From the NCBI GenBank assembly GCA_044228505.1, contig JBGAUT010000023.1, positions 17,361 through 81,360 of the forward strand: a stretch of DNA of 64,000 nucleotides, written 5' to 3'. Below, piece after piece: positions 8,493 to 17,208 of this stretch; position 1 is the first letter of the stretch, and every line of letters starts with the position of its first letter. The position numbers and the translations under genes are program-made. A model generated the notes under the pieces. That model was not told where the DNA came from, did not search any database, and saw only the letters and a list, made by a program, of their open reading frames with translations. The stretch comes from JAEUKA01 sp044228505 (GTDB lineage Bacteria; Myxococcota_A; Polyangia; Palsa-1104; JAEUJZ01).

Positions 8493-9531
8493 CGGGCGCG
8501 ATTGACCGAAGCGGGAATAGACCAAAGGCGCGGACGGGGTTGCTGAAGCCTTTGAGTTGCAGCATGCGTTCGTTAAAACGGACGCCGTCCTGCTCTAGCA
8601 GACGATGACTCTCTTCGTCGAGGAGAATTTCCCCCGGTCGCGCTTGTCCCTGCAGACGTGATGCAAAGTTCACGTGATGTCCAATGGCGGAGAACCCGCG
8701 CCGCTCGAAGGTTCCGATGAGCCCGACCGCGACCGGACCTGTAGCGATGCCAATTCCGACTTCCAAACAAGGCTGTCCTGCCGTAGTACGGGATCGATTG
8801 AGTTCTGCCACGTTGCGCAGGATTGCGGTCGCGGTACTGACCGCAAGCTTTGGCGCGGCGTCAACCGGATTTAAAATTCCGAAGACTGCCATGACGGCAT
8901 CCCCAGCGATTTTGTCGACGATGCCACTGTGTTCCTGGATCGGATCAAGCATCGCCGGAATGTACTGGTTCAGAGTCTGGAAGACGCTCTCCGGGGTGCT
9001 CTTTTCACTAAACGGCGTGAAGTCACGAATGTCGGAAAACAAAATGGTGGCATTGCGGCGCTCTCCGCTGCTGCGGATGGGCCAACTTCCTTCAAGCAGC
9101 ATTTGGACGATCGACTTACCCAAGTGCGCGTTGAGTACACGAGCCTGTCTTTCCGTCTTGAGACTTAGCTCATTTCCTTTTTGCTGCATCACCTGCTTGT
9201 GTTCATGCTCACTGCGTGCATCGAGCAAAATGACCCAAGTGGAGGTCGCTTGGGAGTCACGCAGGATGTGAACATCCATACAGGCTCCGCTTTCGGTCTG
9301 AAGGTTCGTAAGAACGACTCTCTCTTCTGAACTTGGCAGAAATCCCATCAGAAAGGGAAGCTGATCTTCGACCTGCACACCGTGCTGAAGTTCGGTGAGT
9401 CCGTGATGCACCACAGACCCGCCGCTTGATAGGAGGCGACCTGCGGAATCGACCTCCAAAAAGGCAGGCTTTCGCTCGGCAAGCAAGACCTCGATGAGAT
9501 AGCGAATCATTCGTTCGGGGAGTGCACTCAC
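8476..9531 (-). CDS. Class III nucleotide cyclase with N-terminal PAS-like domain
   Basis: The product is 351 aa from GTG 9531, chosen because it overlaps the TGA of the GTPase gene as GTGA, a translational-coupling arrangement; ATG 9510 is the alternative. Residues about 15-115 look like a PAS-type sensory domain (KPAFLEVDSAGRLLSSGG ... WVILLDA). A QQKGNELSL linker follows. The cyclase domain at about 155-330 has both metal-binding Asp motifs, FSDIRDFT (D167) and KIAGDAVMAVFG (D211), and the late GIATG and VNFASRL motifs. The usual Asp after the IG of the late motif is His (IGHHVN), so nucleotide preference is uncertain. It should convert ATP or GTP to a cyclic nucleotide in the cytosol. Two cNMP-binding proteins lie at 23.4-27.2 kb. 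Confidence 0.88.
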   Translation of the reverse strand: MSALPERMIRYLIEVLLAERKPAFLEVDSAGRLLSSGGSVVHHGLTELQHGVQVEDQLPFLMGFLPSSEERVVLTNLQTESGACMDVHILRDSQATSTWVILLDARSEHEHKQVMQQKGNELSLKTERQARVLNAHLGKSIVQMLLEGSWPIRSSGERRNATILFSDIRDFTPFSEKSTPESVFQTLNQYIPAMLDPIQEHSGIVDKIAGDAVMAVFGILNPVDAAPKLAVSTATAILRNVAELNRSRTTAGQPCLEVGIGIATGPVAVGLIGTFERRGFSAIGHHVNFASRLQGQARPGEILLDEESHRLLEQDGVRFNERMLQLKGFSNPVRAFGLFPLRSIAPDDSED

Positions 9532-10034
9532 TTTGCTGCGCCTCCCATCATCATTGCCGTGATCGACAGAAAGGACTGCTCGACGCCTTCGCCAGTCTTG
9601 GCGCTGGTATGCAGAATCTTCCATCCACTCTGTCCAAGTTGTCGGAGTCGCTCCGGCGATACTTCCCATTGCGGCGCGAGATCGCACTTATTCATCAGGA
9701 GCAGATAGGGAATGTTGCCCAGACTCGCAACCGTCTTGTCGCGGAGTTCAATGGCCTTGTCGACCGTTTCGGGGCGGGTGCCATCAGCGACCAAGAGGAG
9801 TCCTGAGGAGCCTCGGAGATAGCTGGTCTGGACACGCTGAAACTCGTCCTCACCGTACAAATCCCACAGCAGCAGAGATAGCTCTTTGTCTCCGTAGACG
9901 AGCTTCTTGGTATCGATTTTTACACCAACGGTGGTCAGGTATTTGTCGGTGAACATGCTATGAACAAAGCGTCGCACGAGACTGGTTTTCCCGACGGCAA
10001 AAGACCCTAGCATGCAGATCTTTTTTTGGATCAT
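9528..10034 (-). CDS. Ras-like small GTPase
   Basis: The product is 168 aa, the full length of a Ras-fold domain. G1 is GSFAVGKTS (residues 10-18), switch-I Thr lies in TTVG (34-35), G3 is WDLYG (57-61), G4 is NKCD (115-118) and G5 is TSAK (143-146). The residue after the G3 Gly, normally the catalytic Gln of Ras, is Glu62, so intrinsic hydrolysis may differ. There is no lipidation motif. Prokaryotic Ras-superfamily proteins include MglA (polarity/motility) and the Rup groups of unknown function; this one resembles the latter more by context. The gene overlaps the upstream TM-OmpA gene (ATGA) and the downstream cyclase gene (GTGA) by 4 bp each, so the three are probably made in fixed ratio. 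Confidence 0.9.
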   Translation of the reverse strand: MIQKKICMLGSFAVGKTSLVRRFVHSMFTDKYLTTVGVKIDTKKLVYGDKELSLLLWDLYGEDEFQRVQTSYLRGSSGLLLVADGTRPETVDKAIELRDKTVASLGNIPYLLLMNKCDLAPQWEVSPERLRQLGQSGWKILHTSAKTGEGVEQSFLSITAMMMGGAAK

Positions 10035-11836
10035 GGGACGCCTCCGCTGGAGGTCGGTCCTTTGACGATGACGACATGGAAGGAAGCGGCGCGGTCAATC
10101 CGAGTCTTGTCTTCAGGTGCTGGTACCACGGGTTTGAGCCGACGGGTATCCACCCCGGCATTTCCGAGCCACTGACTCATTTCTTTGGCCCGACTTTCGC
10201 GAAGCTTCTGATTGTAGGCTTCACTCCCAATCGCATCGGTGTAGCTATGGACCTCGATCGTAATGTCAAGACCAGTCCGGTCTGCTTCCGCAAGGCGAAG
10301 AAGCTCCTTCATCTCGGCCACCGCTCGAATCAGGAGCGACTCTTGACCTGGGGTCAGCTCGACGCTGCCAGCGCGGAACTTGAACTCGATGGCTTCGATT
10401 GCTTTGGCCTTTTCGATCAGCGCGTCATATAGCGGTTTGGGGGGCTGGATGGGTTTGGTCTGACAGTTGTATTGACGGACTCCTGCGACCACCGGAGCGA
10501 GCATTTTGGCATGATGAATCCACTCATCACTCGCGATTCCGTTCGATGATAGGACGCCGTCCGTTATATTGTACGATAGCTCAACACCGACGGGAGGTTC
10601 CAGCACTCGTTGGGCTCTACGCAGCACCAGTCCCTGATCCGTGGACAGATAAGGGGTGAAGCTGGCTTCCGTTTCCTCTGCACGTAGTCCGGCCTGACTC
10701 AGGATGTCGAGCTCTGCTGGGGCTTCCCGATCGCGCAACAGCCGTAGTCGATACCTTCCGTTTATTTGCGATGCGTCGAGCAGGACGACCCCCTCTTGCC
10801 TCTGTATCATCTCCACTGCGTGGGCGAGTCGCATGGCGCGATGTCTCTGGGTCACGATGTTTGCGCGAATGAAGTACCCGCTGGTGAGCACGATCGTGGC
10901 CAATACCAGCCAGGCACTGAAGCTGCGCCTCTCTTCGACTCGTTGATGGACTTGCAAACATGATTCTAGGTAGGGACGGACTTCTTTGAGATCGTCGGTA
11001 TCGCCAGAGAAAGACTTGAGCTTGTCCAGCGCATCCCGGTGACACAATACAAGTGCGTGGCGAAAAATCTCACGAAGTGACAGAGGAGCCGTTCCGCGAA
11101 TGACAGCAGCCAACACGGCATGCGGTCCTCTTTCTAGCCACACGGTTAGGTCGCCGATTTCTACGCTATCAAGAGCTGCTTTGCTCTCGACTCGGAAGGA
11201 GTCGCGGACAAAGTCCTGAATCGCAGTGAGCATACTCGTCACCATCGAAGCGTCTTGGGCCTCTTGTCCGAGTGAACCAGCGACTGCATCGGAGATCACG
11301 TGTTGCAACAACAGTCCGCTCTCTGGATGAATCAGGAAGACCTGCTCGACTCGATACACCAAGCTGTGAAGGAGAACGACTTCGCTAAATGGCTTGCCGG
11401 TGGCGATGGCTTCAATTCGCCACTTCCACCCACGTGGCGAGAAAGAGTGGTCCAGAGCGTACGACGTCTGTTGTAACAGACGCAGCAGAGCCTCTCTTAC
11501 GGCCCGAGAGATTGCACCGCCAATGATCGGGAAGATGGCTTCGGTAATGACCTCGGGATTGCGACGAACCGACATCTTCAGCGCGCTCTCGATGGTCGGA
11601 GCCATTGCTTGTCCGAGCTGTTCCGCCTTGCTGGTCGCAAGTGTTACGGCAGCCGGCAGCACCGCAGCGACGCTCTGGGCATCGACGTCGGTGTGGCGGA
11701 CCAACTGACGCTTCAGTTCCTCAATCTCTTCATGCTCCGGTTGGAGGAGCAGCGACCGGAGCTCTTGGTAGGGGGTCGTCGGCTGAAGAGAGTCGGAAGT
11801 CGGATCAGTGTCGCTGTCTTTGGGATCTGCCGTCAT
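10031..11836 (-). CDS. Membrane protein with cytoplasmic sensor-like domain and C-terminal OmpA-like domain
   Basis: The product is 601 aa. The N-terminal half is hydrophilic to amphipathic. Around residues 155-215 the segment YRVEQVFLIHPESGLLLQHV followed by SMLTAIQDFV resembles the longin/roadblock pattern (inference); roadblock proteins such as MglB act on small GTPases. One transmembrane helix lies at about 307-325 (AWLVLATIVLTSGYF). The C-terminus (about 470-595) is an OmpA-like peptidoglycan-binding domain with the TDxxG...N..L...RA pattern (YTDAIGSEAYNQKLRESRA). The protein would thus join the cytoplasmic GTPase to the cell wall. It lies 19 bp after the coiled-coil gene and overlaps the GTPase start by 4 bp. 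Confidence 0.8.
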   Translation of the reverse strand: MTADPKDSDTDPTSDSLQPTTPYQELRSLLLQPEHEEIEELKRQLVRHTDVDAQSVAAVLPAAVTLATSKAEQLGQAMAPTIESALKMSVRRNPEVITEAIFPIIGGAISRAVREALLRLLQQTSYALDHSFSPRGWKWRIEAIATGKPFSEVVLLHSLVYRVEQVFLIHPESGLLLQHVISDAVAGSLGQEAQDASMVTSMLTAIQDFVRDSFRVESKAALDSVEIGDLTVWLERGPHAVLAAVIRGTAPLSLREIFRHALVLCHRDALDKLKSFSGDTDDLKEVRPYLESCLQVHQRVEERRSFSAWLVLATIVLTSGYFIRANIVTQRHRAMRLAHAVEMIQRQEGVVLLDASQINGRYRLRLLRDREAPAELDILSQAGLRAEETEASFTPYLSTDQGLVLRRAQRVLEPPVGVELSYNITDGVLSSNGIASDEWIHHAKMLAPVVAGVRQYNCQTKPIQPPKPLYDALIEKAKAIEAIEFKFRAGSVELTPGQESLLIRAVAEMKELLRLAEADRTGLDITIEVHSYTDAIGSEAYNQKLRESRAKEMSQWLGNAGVDTRRLKPVVPAPEDKTRIDRAASFHVVIVKGPTSSGGVP

Positions 11837-11855
11837 ATCAGCTCGACGGCCGTTG

Positions 11856-12464
11856 TTACTTCGAGTCGGTGCCGAGTCGCGCTGCTAGCTCGGTCAGTAG
11901 TCCCGCGAGAGCGGTGCGGTCCGTTTTGCCGGTGCGAAGCTGCTGTAGATCTCGCTGGACCAGCGCGCTCAGTTCGCTGACGCTCAGCTGCACTTCCTCA
12001 CGAAGCTGCTTGCCCTGGGCGAGAACTTGCTGACGCAGCTCCCGGCTGGACTTGTTTAGCTGCTCTTCGATGTGGTGCGTGCGTGCGTCGAGTCCGGCAC
12101 TTAGCTCGTCGATCGTCTTGTGAATGTCCTTGAGCGAACTGGAACGGCCTTCGTACTCGCCAGCGAGTCTCTCGCTGAGCGAATCAAGCTCTTGACGAAC
12201 ATAGCCCTCAAGCGTGTCGCTGTGTCGACGGAAATCTTCGCGTAGTTCCGCTACCTGCTGGCCAAGCTGTTCTTCCAGACGAGCGAAGCGTGCTTCGTAG
12301 TCGCGCATCTGGTTACCAAACAAAATGGTGCGAATTTTTTCGATGTTGCTGTGGCCTTGACCGTCGACAAGATCGAGGGCTTCGTGGCCCTTTGGCGGCT
12401 CTGCTGGCTTGCTGACCACCGGGAGTTTCCCCGGGGCCTTCTTGTTCTCATTGATGGGAATCAT
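11856..12464 (-). CDS. Coiled-coil protein, first gene of the GTPase operon
   Basis: The product is 202 aa. It has a short Pro-rich N-terminus, then a segment with IEKIRTILFGNQMRDYE, then a long heptad-rich helix from about residue 55 to 180 (repeated LxxLxxE/Q patterns such as RLEEQLGQQVAELRE). No signal peptide or TM helix is seen, so it is cytosolic. Its enzymatic role is unknown; a scaffold or effector for the GTPase encoded two genes downstream is the simplest guess. No strong Shine-Dalgarno sequence precedes the ATG, and an AT-rich dyad lies directly upstream. Confidence 0.7.
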   Translation of the reverse strand: MIPINENKKAPGKLPVVSKPAEPPKGHEALDLVDGQGHSNIEKIRTILFGNQMRDYEARFARLEEQLGQQVAELREDFRRHSDTLEGYVRQELDSLSERLAGEYEGRSSSLKDIHKTIDELSAGLDARTHHIEEQLNKSSRELRQQVLAQGKQLREEVQLSVSELSALVQRDLQQLRTGKTDRTALAGLLTELAARLGTDSK

Positions 12465-12493
12465 TGTAATTTCACAGAGTAATTAGAATTACA
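12464..12493 (-). promoter_or_regulatory. Candidate promoter/operator of the GTPase operon
   Basis: The DNA immediately before the operon is unusually AT-rich. It contains the perfect palindrome GTAATT-ag-AATTAC (12479-12492), nested in a wider TGTAAT...ATTACA arrangement (12464-12493) that reaches the start codon. A regulator bound here would block initiation. A weak -35-like TCGACA lies further upstream on the minus strand; I could not place a convincing -10. Confidence 0.35.
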
Positions 12494-12616
12494 TTATTGT
12501 CGAGAGGAAAAATGTCCCCTGAGAAACCTGCGCACCTTCGCAGTCTTTGCCTCATGCGCCGTGCAGAGATCTGACGAACGAGACCGGGCGGCCGCAGACG
12601 CTGTGACGTGGTCCGC

Positions 12617-13324
12617 TCAGCGATCTACCGCTGCGACTTCGACGACAGCCGGCTGACGCGGATTTGCCCGAAGCTCCACCGTCGGAGCGCACCAGAAGAG
12701 CTGCTCTTCGCGACTGTGGGTTACGTACAACACCGGAATGCTCAGGTCGCCGAGCAGGGTTCGCAGTCGATCGAGCAGTTCGTGACGTTGACCGAGGTCT
12801 ACCGCCGACAGTGGCTCATCAAGAAGCAGAGCCTTCGGTCGCGGTGCCAGGGCTCGTCCGAGAGCCACCCGCTGACGCTGCCCCCCCGAAAGCTCGCTCG
12901 GTCGACGCTCCAGCAGGTGACCGATCTGCAGTTGTTCCGCCAGCTCCACAATGCGATCGCGGCAAAATTGCCTAGATAAATTAGTAATTCCAAATTCCAA
13001 ATTTTTTCTGACTGAAAGGTGTGGAAACAGCATCGGCTGCTGCATCACGTATCCGATGTGACGTAGCTCTGGTGGAACCACCATGGACGGCGGCTGACCA
13101 CTTACGCGACGGAGCAGTGGGGTACCACCGAGCGTGATTTCTCCTTCATCGGGCCAGCGATGGCCGGCCAGCAGATCGAGCGTCGTGCTTTTTCCCGATC
13201 CCGAGGGGCCGACTAACACCGTGACTCCTGCGGGCAAGGCCAAATCGATCCGCAGGGTGTATTTCCCATCCGGTGAGGTGCGGAGAGCGGCACACAGAAT
13301 CGGGCTTGGATTCGGACCACTCAT
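12617..13324 (-). CDS. modC: Molybdate-type ABC transporter ATP-binding protein
   Basis: The product is 235 aa. Walker A is GPSGSGKST, the Q-loop is VMQQPMLFPH, the signature is LSGGQRQR, Walker B is ALLLDEPLSAVD and the H-loop is VTHS. The pairing with a ModB-like permease and the MQQPMLFPHLSV segment point to molybdate/tungstate or sulfate-type uptake. Full-length ModC is usually about 350 aa because of a C-terminal TOBE (molybdate-binding) domain; here the protein ends right after the ATPase, so that regulatory domain is missing. It overlaps modB by 4 bp. No periplasmic ModA gene is present in the window. Confidence 0.8.
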   Translation of the reverse strand: MSGPNPSPILCAALRTSPDGKYTLRIDLALPAGVTVLVGPSGSGKSTTLDLLAGHRWPDEGEITLGGTPLLRRVSGQPPSMVVPPELRHIGYVMQQPMLFPHLSVRKNLEFGITNLSRQFCRDRIVELAEQLQIGHLLERRPSELSGGQRQRVALGRALAPRPKALLLDEPLSAVDLGQRHELLDRLRTLLGDLSIPVLYVTHSREEQLFWCAPTVELRANPRQPAVVEVAAVDR

Positions 13325-14031
13325 TGGCGTTCGGTCCCGGAGTCTTGGAGTCTACCGACGACGTACAGCACCAGGAGCGCGATCACCGACAGCGGAATGA
13401 TCAGCGTCAGAGCCGCTTGCTCTTTGCCTGATTGGACCGCGTCGTAGACGGCCAATGCTGCGGTCTGCGTGTAGCCCGGAATGTCCCCTGCGATCATCAG
13501 CGTCACGCCGAAATCACCGAGCGCCCGTGTAAAGGCCAGCATTGTGGCCGCCGCAATCTGCCTTTGAGACAGAGGCACTCCGACGGACCATAGCGCTCGC
13601 CACGGACTGTGTCCCAGCGAAGCAGCAGCACGGAAATAGAGTGGATCGACTTCACGTAGCGCCGCTCGGGTACTGCGTGCAATGGCCGGGAGCGCGGACA
13701 CCATGGCGGCCAACACCGCCGCAGTGGGCGTGAAAGTCAGTGGTGAGCCGGTGACCAACTCGAAGGCACGACCAAGCGGGCTATGACGTCCAAGCAGAGT
13801 CAATAAGTAGTAACCAAGTACCGTCGGTGGCAGCACCAAAGGTAGAGACAGCAGGGCGTCGGCTAGTTCTGCCAAGCGAGCGCGATAGCGTTGGGAGCGA
13901 GGAGCACGTAACTGCCCAAAGTAGAAGATCAGGCTGGCCAGACAGACTCCCACCGCCAGCGACAGCAACGTCGCCAGTGTCGCAACGACAAACGACAGAG
14001 CGAGGGGAGAGCGCAGCATGGCGGCCCACAC
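13321..14031 (-). CDS. modB: Molybdate-type ABC transporter permease
   Basis: The product is 236 aa from GTG 14031 (ATG 14019 also possible). It has about five hydrophobic helices. The cytoplasmic EAA-like loop, which contacts the ATPase, reads REVDPLYFRAAASLGHSPW. LPLVLPPTVLGYYLL and ALGDFGVTLMIAGDIPGYTQT are typical of ModB/CysT-type permeases, and the latter favours ModB. It would move the oxyanion across the inner membrane with the ATPase encoded immediately downstream (ATGA overlap). Confidence 0.82.
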   Translation of the reverse strand: MWAAMLRSPLALSFVVATLATLLSLAVGVCLASLIFYFGQLRAPRSQRYRARLAELADALLSLPLVLPPTVLGYYLLTLLGRHSPLGRAFELVTGSPLTFTPTAAVLAAMVSALPAIARSTRAALREVDPLYFRAAASLGHSPWRALWSVGVPLSQRQIAAATMLAFTRALGDFGVTLMIAGDIPGYTQTAALAVYDAVQSGKEQAALTLIIPLSVIALLVLYVVGRLQDSGTERQ

Positions 14032-14040
14032 TATATCGGC

Positions 14041-17000
14041 TCACAGCGGATTGTTGAGCAGGAAGTAGAATCCGTTGTCCGCACCGTCCATGAAGCCATG
14101 CGCGTAGCCGAGCTGGAGCATAAACGGCAAGTAGTAGCCGAGTGAGCCGTCTAGCCGCAGTTCTCCGCCAACCGAAGCCTTGAACTTGTCTTTTCCGATG
14201 CTGCCAAAGAACGCGCCGCCGACGTCGGAGTAGACCGCGCCATGGAGTCGCCACAAGTAGAAAGGCAGGGCGTCGTAGCCGCGCTCCAGCCAAACGATCG
14301 GGAATCGGTATTCCATGTTCAGGACGTGGTATTGGTCACCGTAAGACACTCCGGCGCTGTAGCCCCGCAATCGAGGCTGGCCTGGGCGTGCGTTGAGCAG
14401 GGCGGCCCGCAGAAAATCCTCTGCTTCCGGGAACCCGCCAACGTAAAAGACGCCTCGCCGTTTGAGATCACCGCCGCTGATTCCTCCTTCGTAGCTGAGC
14501 ATGAGCGTGTGGTTGCGGAGGAATTGCGAAGGCCACGGAATCCCGAAGTTTCTCGACGCAGCGACCCGCAGGCTGTAGACCAGATACTGTGAGCCCAGGA
14601 TGGGATGCGCCAGCGAGGCATTCACGTAGATCGAGCCACCTTGTTCTGCTCCAACGGAAAATAGGTAGCGCCGGGTGTCCCCATAAGAAAAAGTCATGCT
14701 CAGCGTTGCGTAGCGTCCGACTTCGGGAAGCTGAAGCGAGATGTCGTCGGGGCCGGGGATGGGCACCGGTGTGCGATTGCGCCAATACGTGAAGTTATAG
14801 GCAAACCACAGCGTTGCCGAGCGCGCCACATCACGGAGCAAGGGCAGGTCGGTGCTGACCCCGGTCTGCCAAGATTCCTCGTCGTAAGTTCGACTCTTGC
14901 CGTTGAGCCGCAGTCCGTAGCGTGGGTACAAGCTTCGACTTGCGCTGAGATTCAGTCCGTTCCACAGGCGCTTGTAGCTGTATTGCGCAACCACGCCCGT
15001 CGCATCGGCTCGTGCCGATTGAATGGTCACCCCACCCACGAGTGAGTGAATTCCAACGATGTCGCTGGTCTGAAATTGAAGGCCAAAGCTCTGCCCGTAC
15101 GGACCGGGAGCAGAAATCGGCAGCTGGGCAGACAGCAGCGATGCAGGAACCCGAAAAAACGTGCGTGCGGGATTGTAACGCTGTACCGGGAAGGTCTTTT
15201 CGCGAGTGAGCTCGGGGTCGCCAACATTTGATGGCTCAGGCCGGTCGGACGGTGGCGGCGGCGCGAGCGGCGCGTTCAATAGATCAATCGGTACCGTCTC
15301 GATGCGATAACCCTCGGCGACAAAGCCGACCACTGCGGCGGTCTTTCCATCCGGTGCGAGGGCGGGCGAAAAGACTCCGCTTAGTACATTCGAAACTTGG
15401 TAGGTCGTGTCGCTCGCCAGGTGATGGGCATACAGGTTGTAGATACCGGTTCGGTCCGAGACAAAGTACAGCCACTGTCCGTCAGAAGAAAAACGCGGCT
15501 CCAGATCCAGTGCGCGGTCATGGGTGATGAAGCGCAGCTCACCGGAATGTAGATTCAACGTGACAATGTCGCGGAATCCGCCCTGCTGCCAGTATGAAAA
15601 TGTCAGCAGTTTGCCGTCGGGGGACCAGCTTGGCGTATAGACCTGCGACCACTCTTTCTGTTCAAGCGGAAACGAAACGGGGCGGGCGGCGCGGGCTCGC
15701 CAGACCTCGGGCACGGCATGGGCTTTGGGGTCAATGTGCTGAGATTCGTCGCTGTGCTCGGTGCTCGGTAGCTCCATGATGGCCAGGCGCCGAGTGCCGC
15801 CGCTGGTTGTCTCGAACGCTACGCGCTTACCATCCGGAGAGATCGCAGGATCATCGACGCGCAGCCCAGAGGTCAGCGCCAGCAGTTCTTGCCGATCACG
15901 ACGGTACAAAAAGAGATCCTGATACGAAAAGGTGGCGCGAAAGACGTTCATCCGCGACATCACGACGAAGCGACCGCTTGGCGCAACCGACAGTCCCCCG
16001 GCACCATCGATTTCCAGCTCGCGGTGGGTCTTGCCCGTGAGAAGGTCATAACGAACCAGCGCCGGGCGACGATAGGGATCCGTCTCTAGCCATAGCAGCG
16101 ACTTGCCGCCATCCGTGTAGACCGGTCGATCGACGCTCGACTTCCAGTCCGACAGCGGCTGGCCATGCGTCACGCCGAGCGGCGACAGCGCCACCTCATC
16201 AGCCTGAGTCCGGTAGCGCTGCTTGAGTTCTTGGCCAAACTCCTCATACAGCGGTCCGTAGGTGTGCCCTGTCACTGCTTTGAGCGAGCGGCTCATGCCC
16301 CACGGCACCCAGCAGTCCGGCGACCAGCATCCACCGTATCTGGCCACGACCTGCTTGAGCGCATCATGACCAAAGCGTCGCATGATGAACCGCAGAAAGG
16401 CTGAGCCATACAGGTACGGCACATTGCCGCGTGGAAACAGTCTCGTCTGATTCGACACCTGATCAAGGCGCAGAAACTTGCCCTCTAGGACATGGCTGCG
16501 CAGGTACATGTCGAACATCGATGAGCGGAGCCGCCCGGCACTCGATCGCTCGGTCTCTTCCAGCACCGCGAGCCCTTCGATGAACCAGCGTGGCTGCACC
16601 TGATTTGGTGCATAAATGTTGTTGATTCCGAACCCGAGGAGCAGGTTCACCCACTTCGGCAGTCCCGCCATCGTATCGAGGTGCAGGATGTGGGTGTACT
16701 CGTGCACAAACAGTGCATAGAGCCAGTCATCGAAGTCGTTTAGCTCGGACCGGTCATCCGGTGCAGTGAGGTACAGTCGCACCGTTGGAAAGGGCAGTGC
16801 CGTCGCTGAGCCGTTCGAAAAATCGGTATCATCGGTGAGCACGACTTCGGTGCGGAAGCGCGGCGCGTGACCCATGACCGGAACCAGCACTCGATGGGAG
16901 GTCTCGGCGACCTGGGCCAATCGCTGCGCCACCCGACCGAGCGGCTCGTGGTAGCTGATACGAAAGTGCTCGGTTTCGATCGTGCGCCACAGCAGTTCGG

Positions 17001-17148
17001 GATCCCCGGCGTGGGCCGGCCGGATGGTAAGGCAGTTCAGCAGCAGCGTTAGCCACAGCCCGAGTAGGAGGTGCACCGCCCGGCACCTCTGATTTGGTTT
17101 CGTCACGGGGAGCGATCGCAGCCGATCGATGCAGGCAGGTATGACCAT
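14041..17148 (-). CDS. Outer-membrane protein: zinc metallopeptidase - TolB-like propeller - beta-barrel
   Basis: The product is 1035 aa with an N-terminal signal ending about PAHA; GTG at 17106 would give a tidier signal peptide. Residues about 50-320 look like an MA-family metallopeptidase: HEYTHILHLD (HExxH) followed by a Glu-containing WFIEGLAVLEET helix. Residues about 330-640 hold TolB/WD-type propeller repeats (SPDGKRVAFET, SPDGKLLTFSYW, SSDGQWLYFVSD, APDGKTAAVVG). From about 670 the sequence alternates as amphipathic strands rich in Tyr/Phe/Arg, as in outer-membrane barrels (LRGYSAG, YRFPIVWLERGYDALP resemble the end of a BamA-like barrel). It may act in export, surface proteolysis or envelope biogenesis. 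The combination of three modules is notable. Confidence 0.75.
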   Translation of the reverse strand: MVIPACIDRLRSLPVTKPNQRCRAVHLLLGLWLTLLLNCLTIRPAHAGDPELLWRTIETEHFRISYHEPLGRVAQRLAQVAETSHRVLVPVMGHAPRFRTEVVLTDDTDFSNGSATALPFPTVRLYLTAPDDRSELNDFDDWLYALFVHEYTHILHLDTMAGLPKWVNLLLGFGINNIYAPNQVQPRWFIEGLAVLEETERSSAGRLRSSMFDMYLRSHVLEGKFLRLDQVSNQTRLFPRGNVPYLYGSAFLRFIMRRFGHDALKQVVARYGGCWSPDCWVPWGMSRSLKAVTGHTYGPLYEEFGQELKQRYRTQADEVALSPLGVTHGQPLSDWKSSVDRPVYTDGGKSLLWLETDPYRRPALVRYDLLTGKTHRELEIDGAGGLSVAPSGRFVVMSRMNVFRATFSYQDLFLYRRDRQELLALTSGLRVDDPAISPDGKRVAFETTSGGTRRLAIMELPSTEHSDESQHIDPKAHAVPEVWRARAARPVSFPLEQKEWSQVYTPSWSPDGKLLTFSYWQQGGFRDIVTLNLHSGELRFITHDRALDLEPRFSSDGQWLYFVSDRTGIYNLYAHHLASDTTYQVSNVLSGVFSPALAPDGKTAAVVGFVAEGYRIETVPIDLLNAPLAPPPPSDRPEPSNVGDPELTREKTFPVQRYNPARTFFRVPASLLSAQLPISAPGPYGQSFGLQFQTSDIVGIHSLVGGVTIQSARADATGVVAQYSYKRLWNGLNLSASRSLYPRYGLRLNGKSRTYDEESWQTGVSTDLPLLRDVARSATLWFAYNFTYWRNRTPVPIPGPDDISLQLPEVGRYATLSMTFSYGDTRRYLFSVGAEQGGSIYVNASLAHPILGSQYLVYSLRVAASRNFGIPWPSQFLRNHTLMLSYEGGISGGDLKRRGVFYVGGFPEAEDFLRAALLNARPGQPRLRGYSAGVSYGDQYHVLNMEYRFPIVWLERGYDALPFYLWRLHGAVYSDVGGAFFGSIGKDKFKASVGGELRLDGSLGYYLPFMLQLGYAHGFMDGADNGFYFLLNNPL

Positions 17149-17208
17149 CGTGATGAGACGGTCATATCAGAGATCAACAATCTCCGGTGAGCAGACCACG
17201 TCAGTGAA

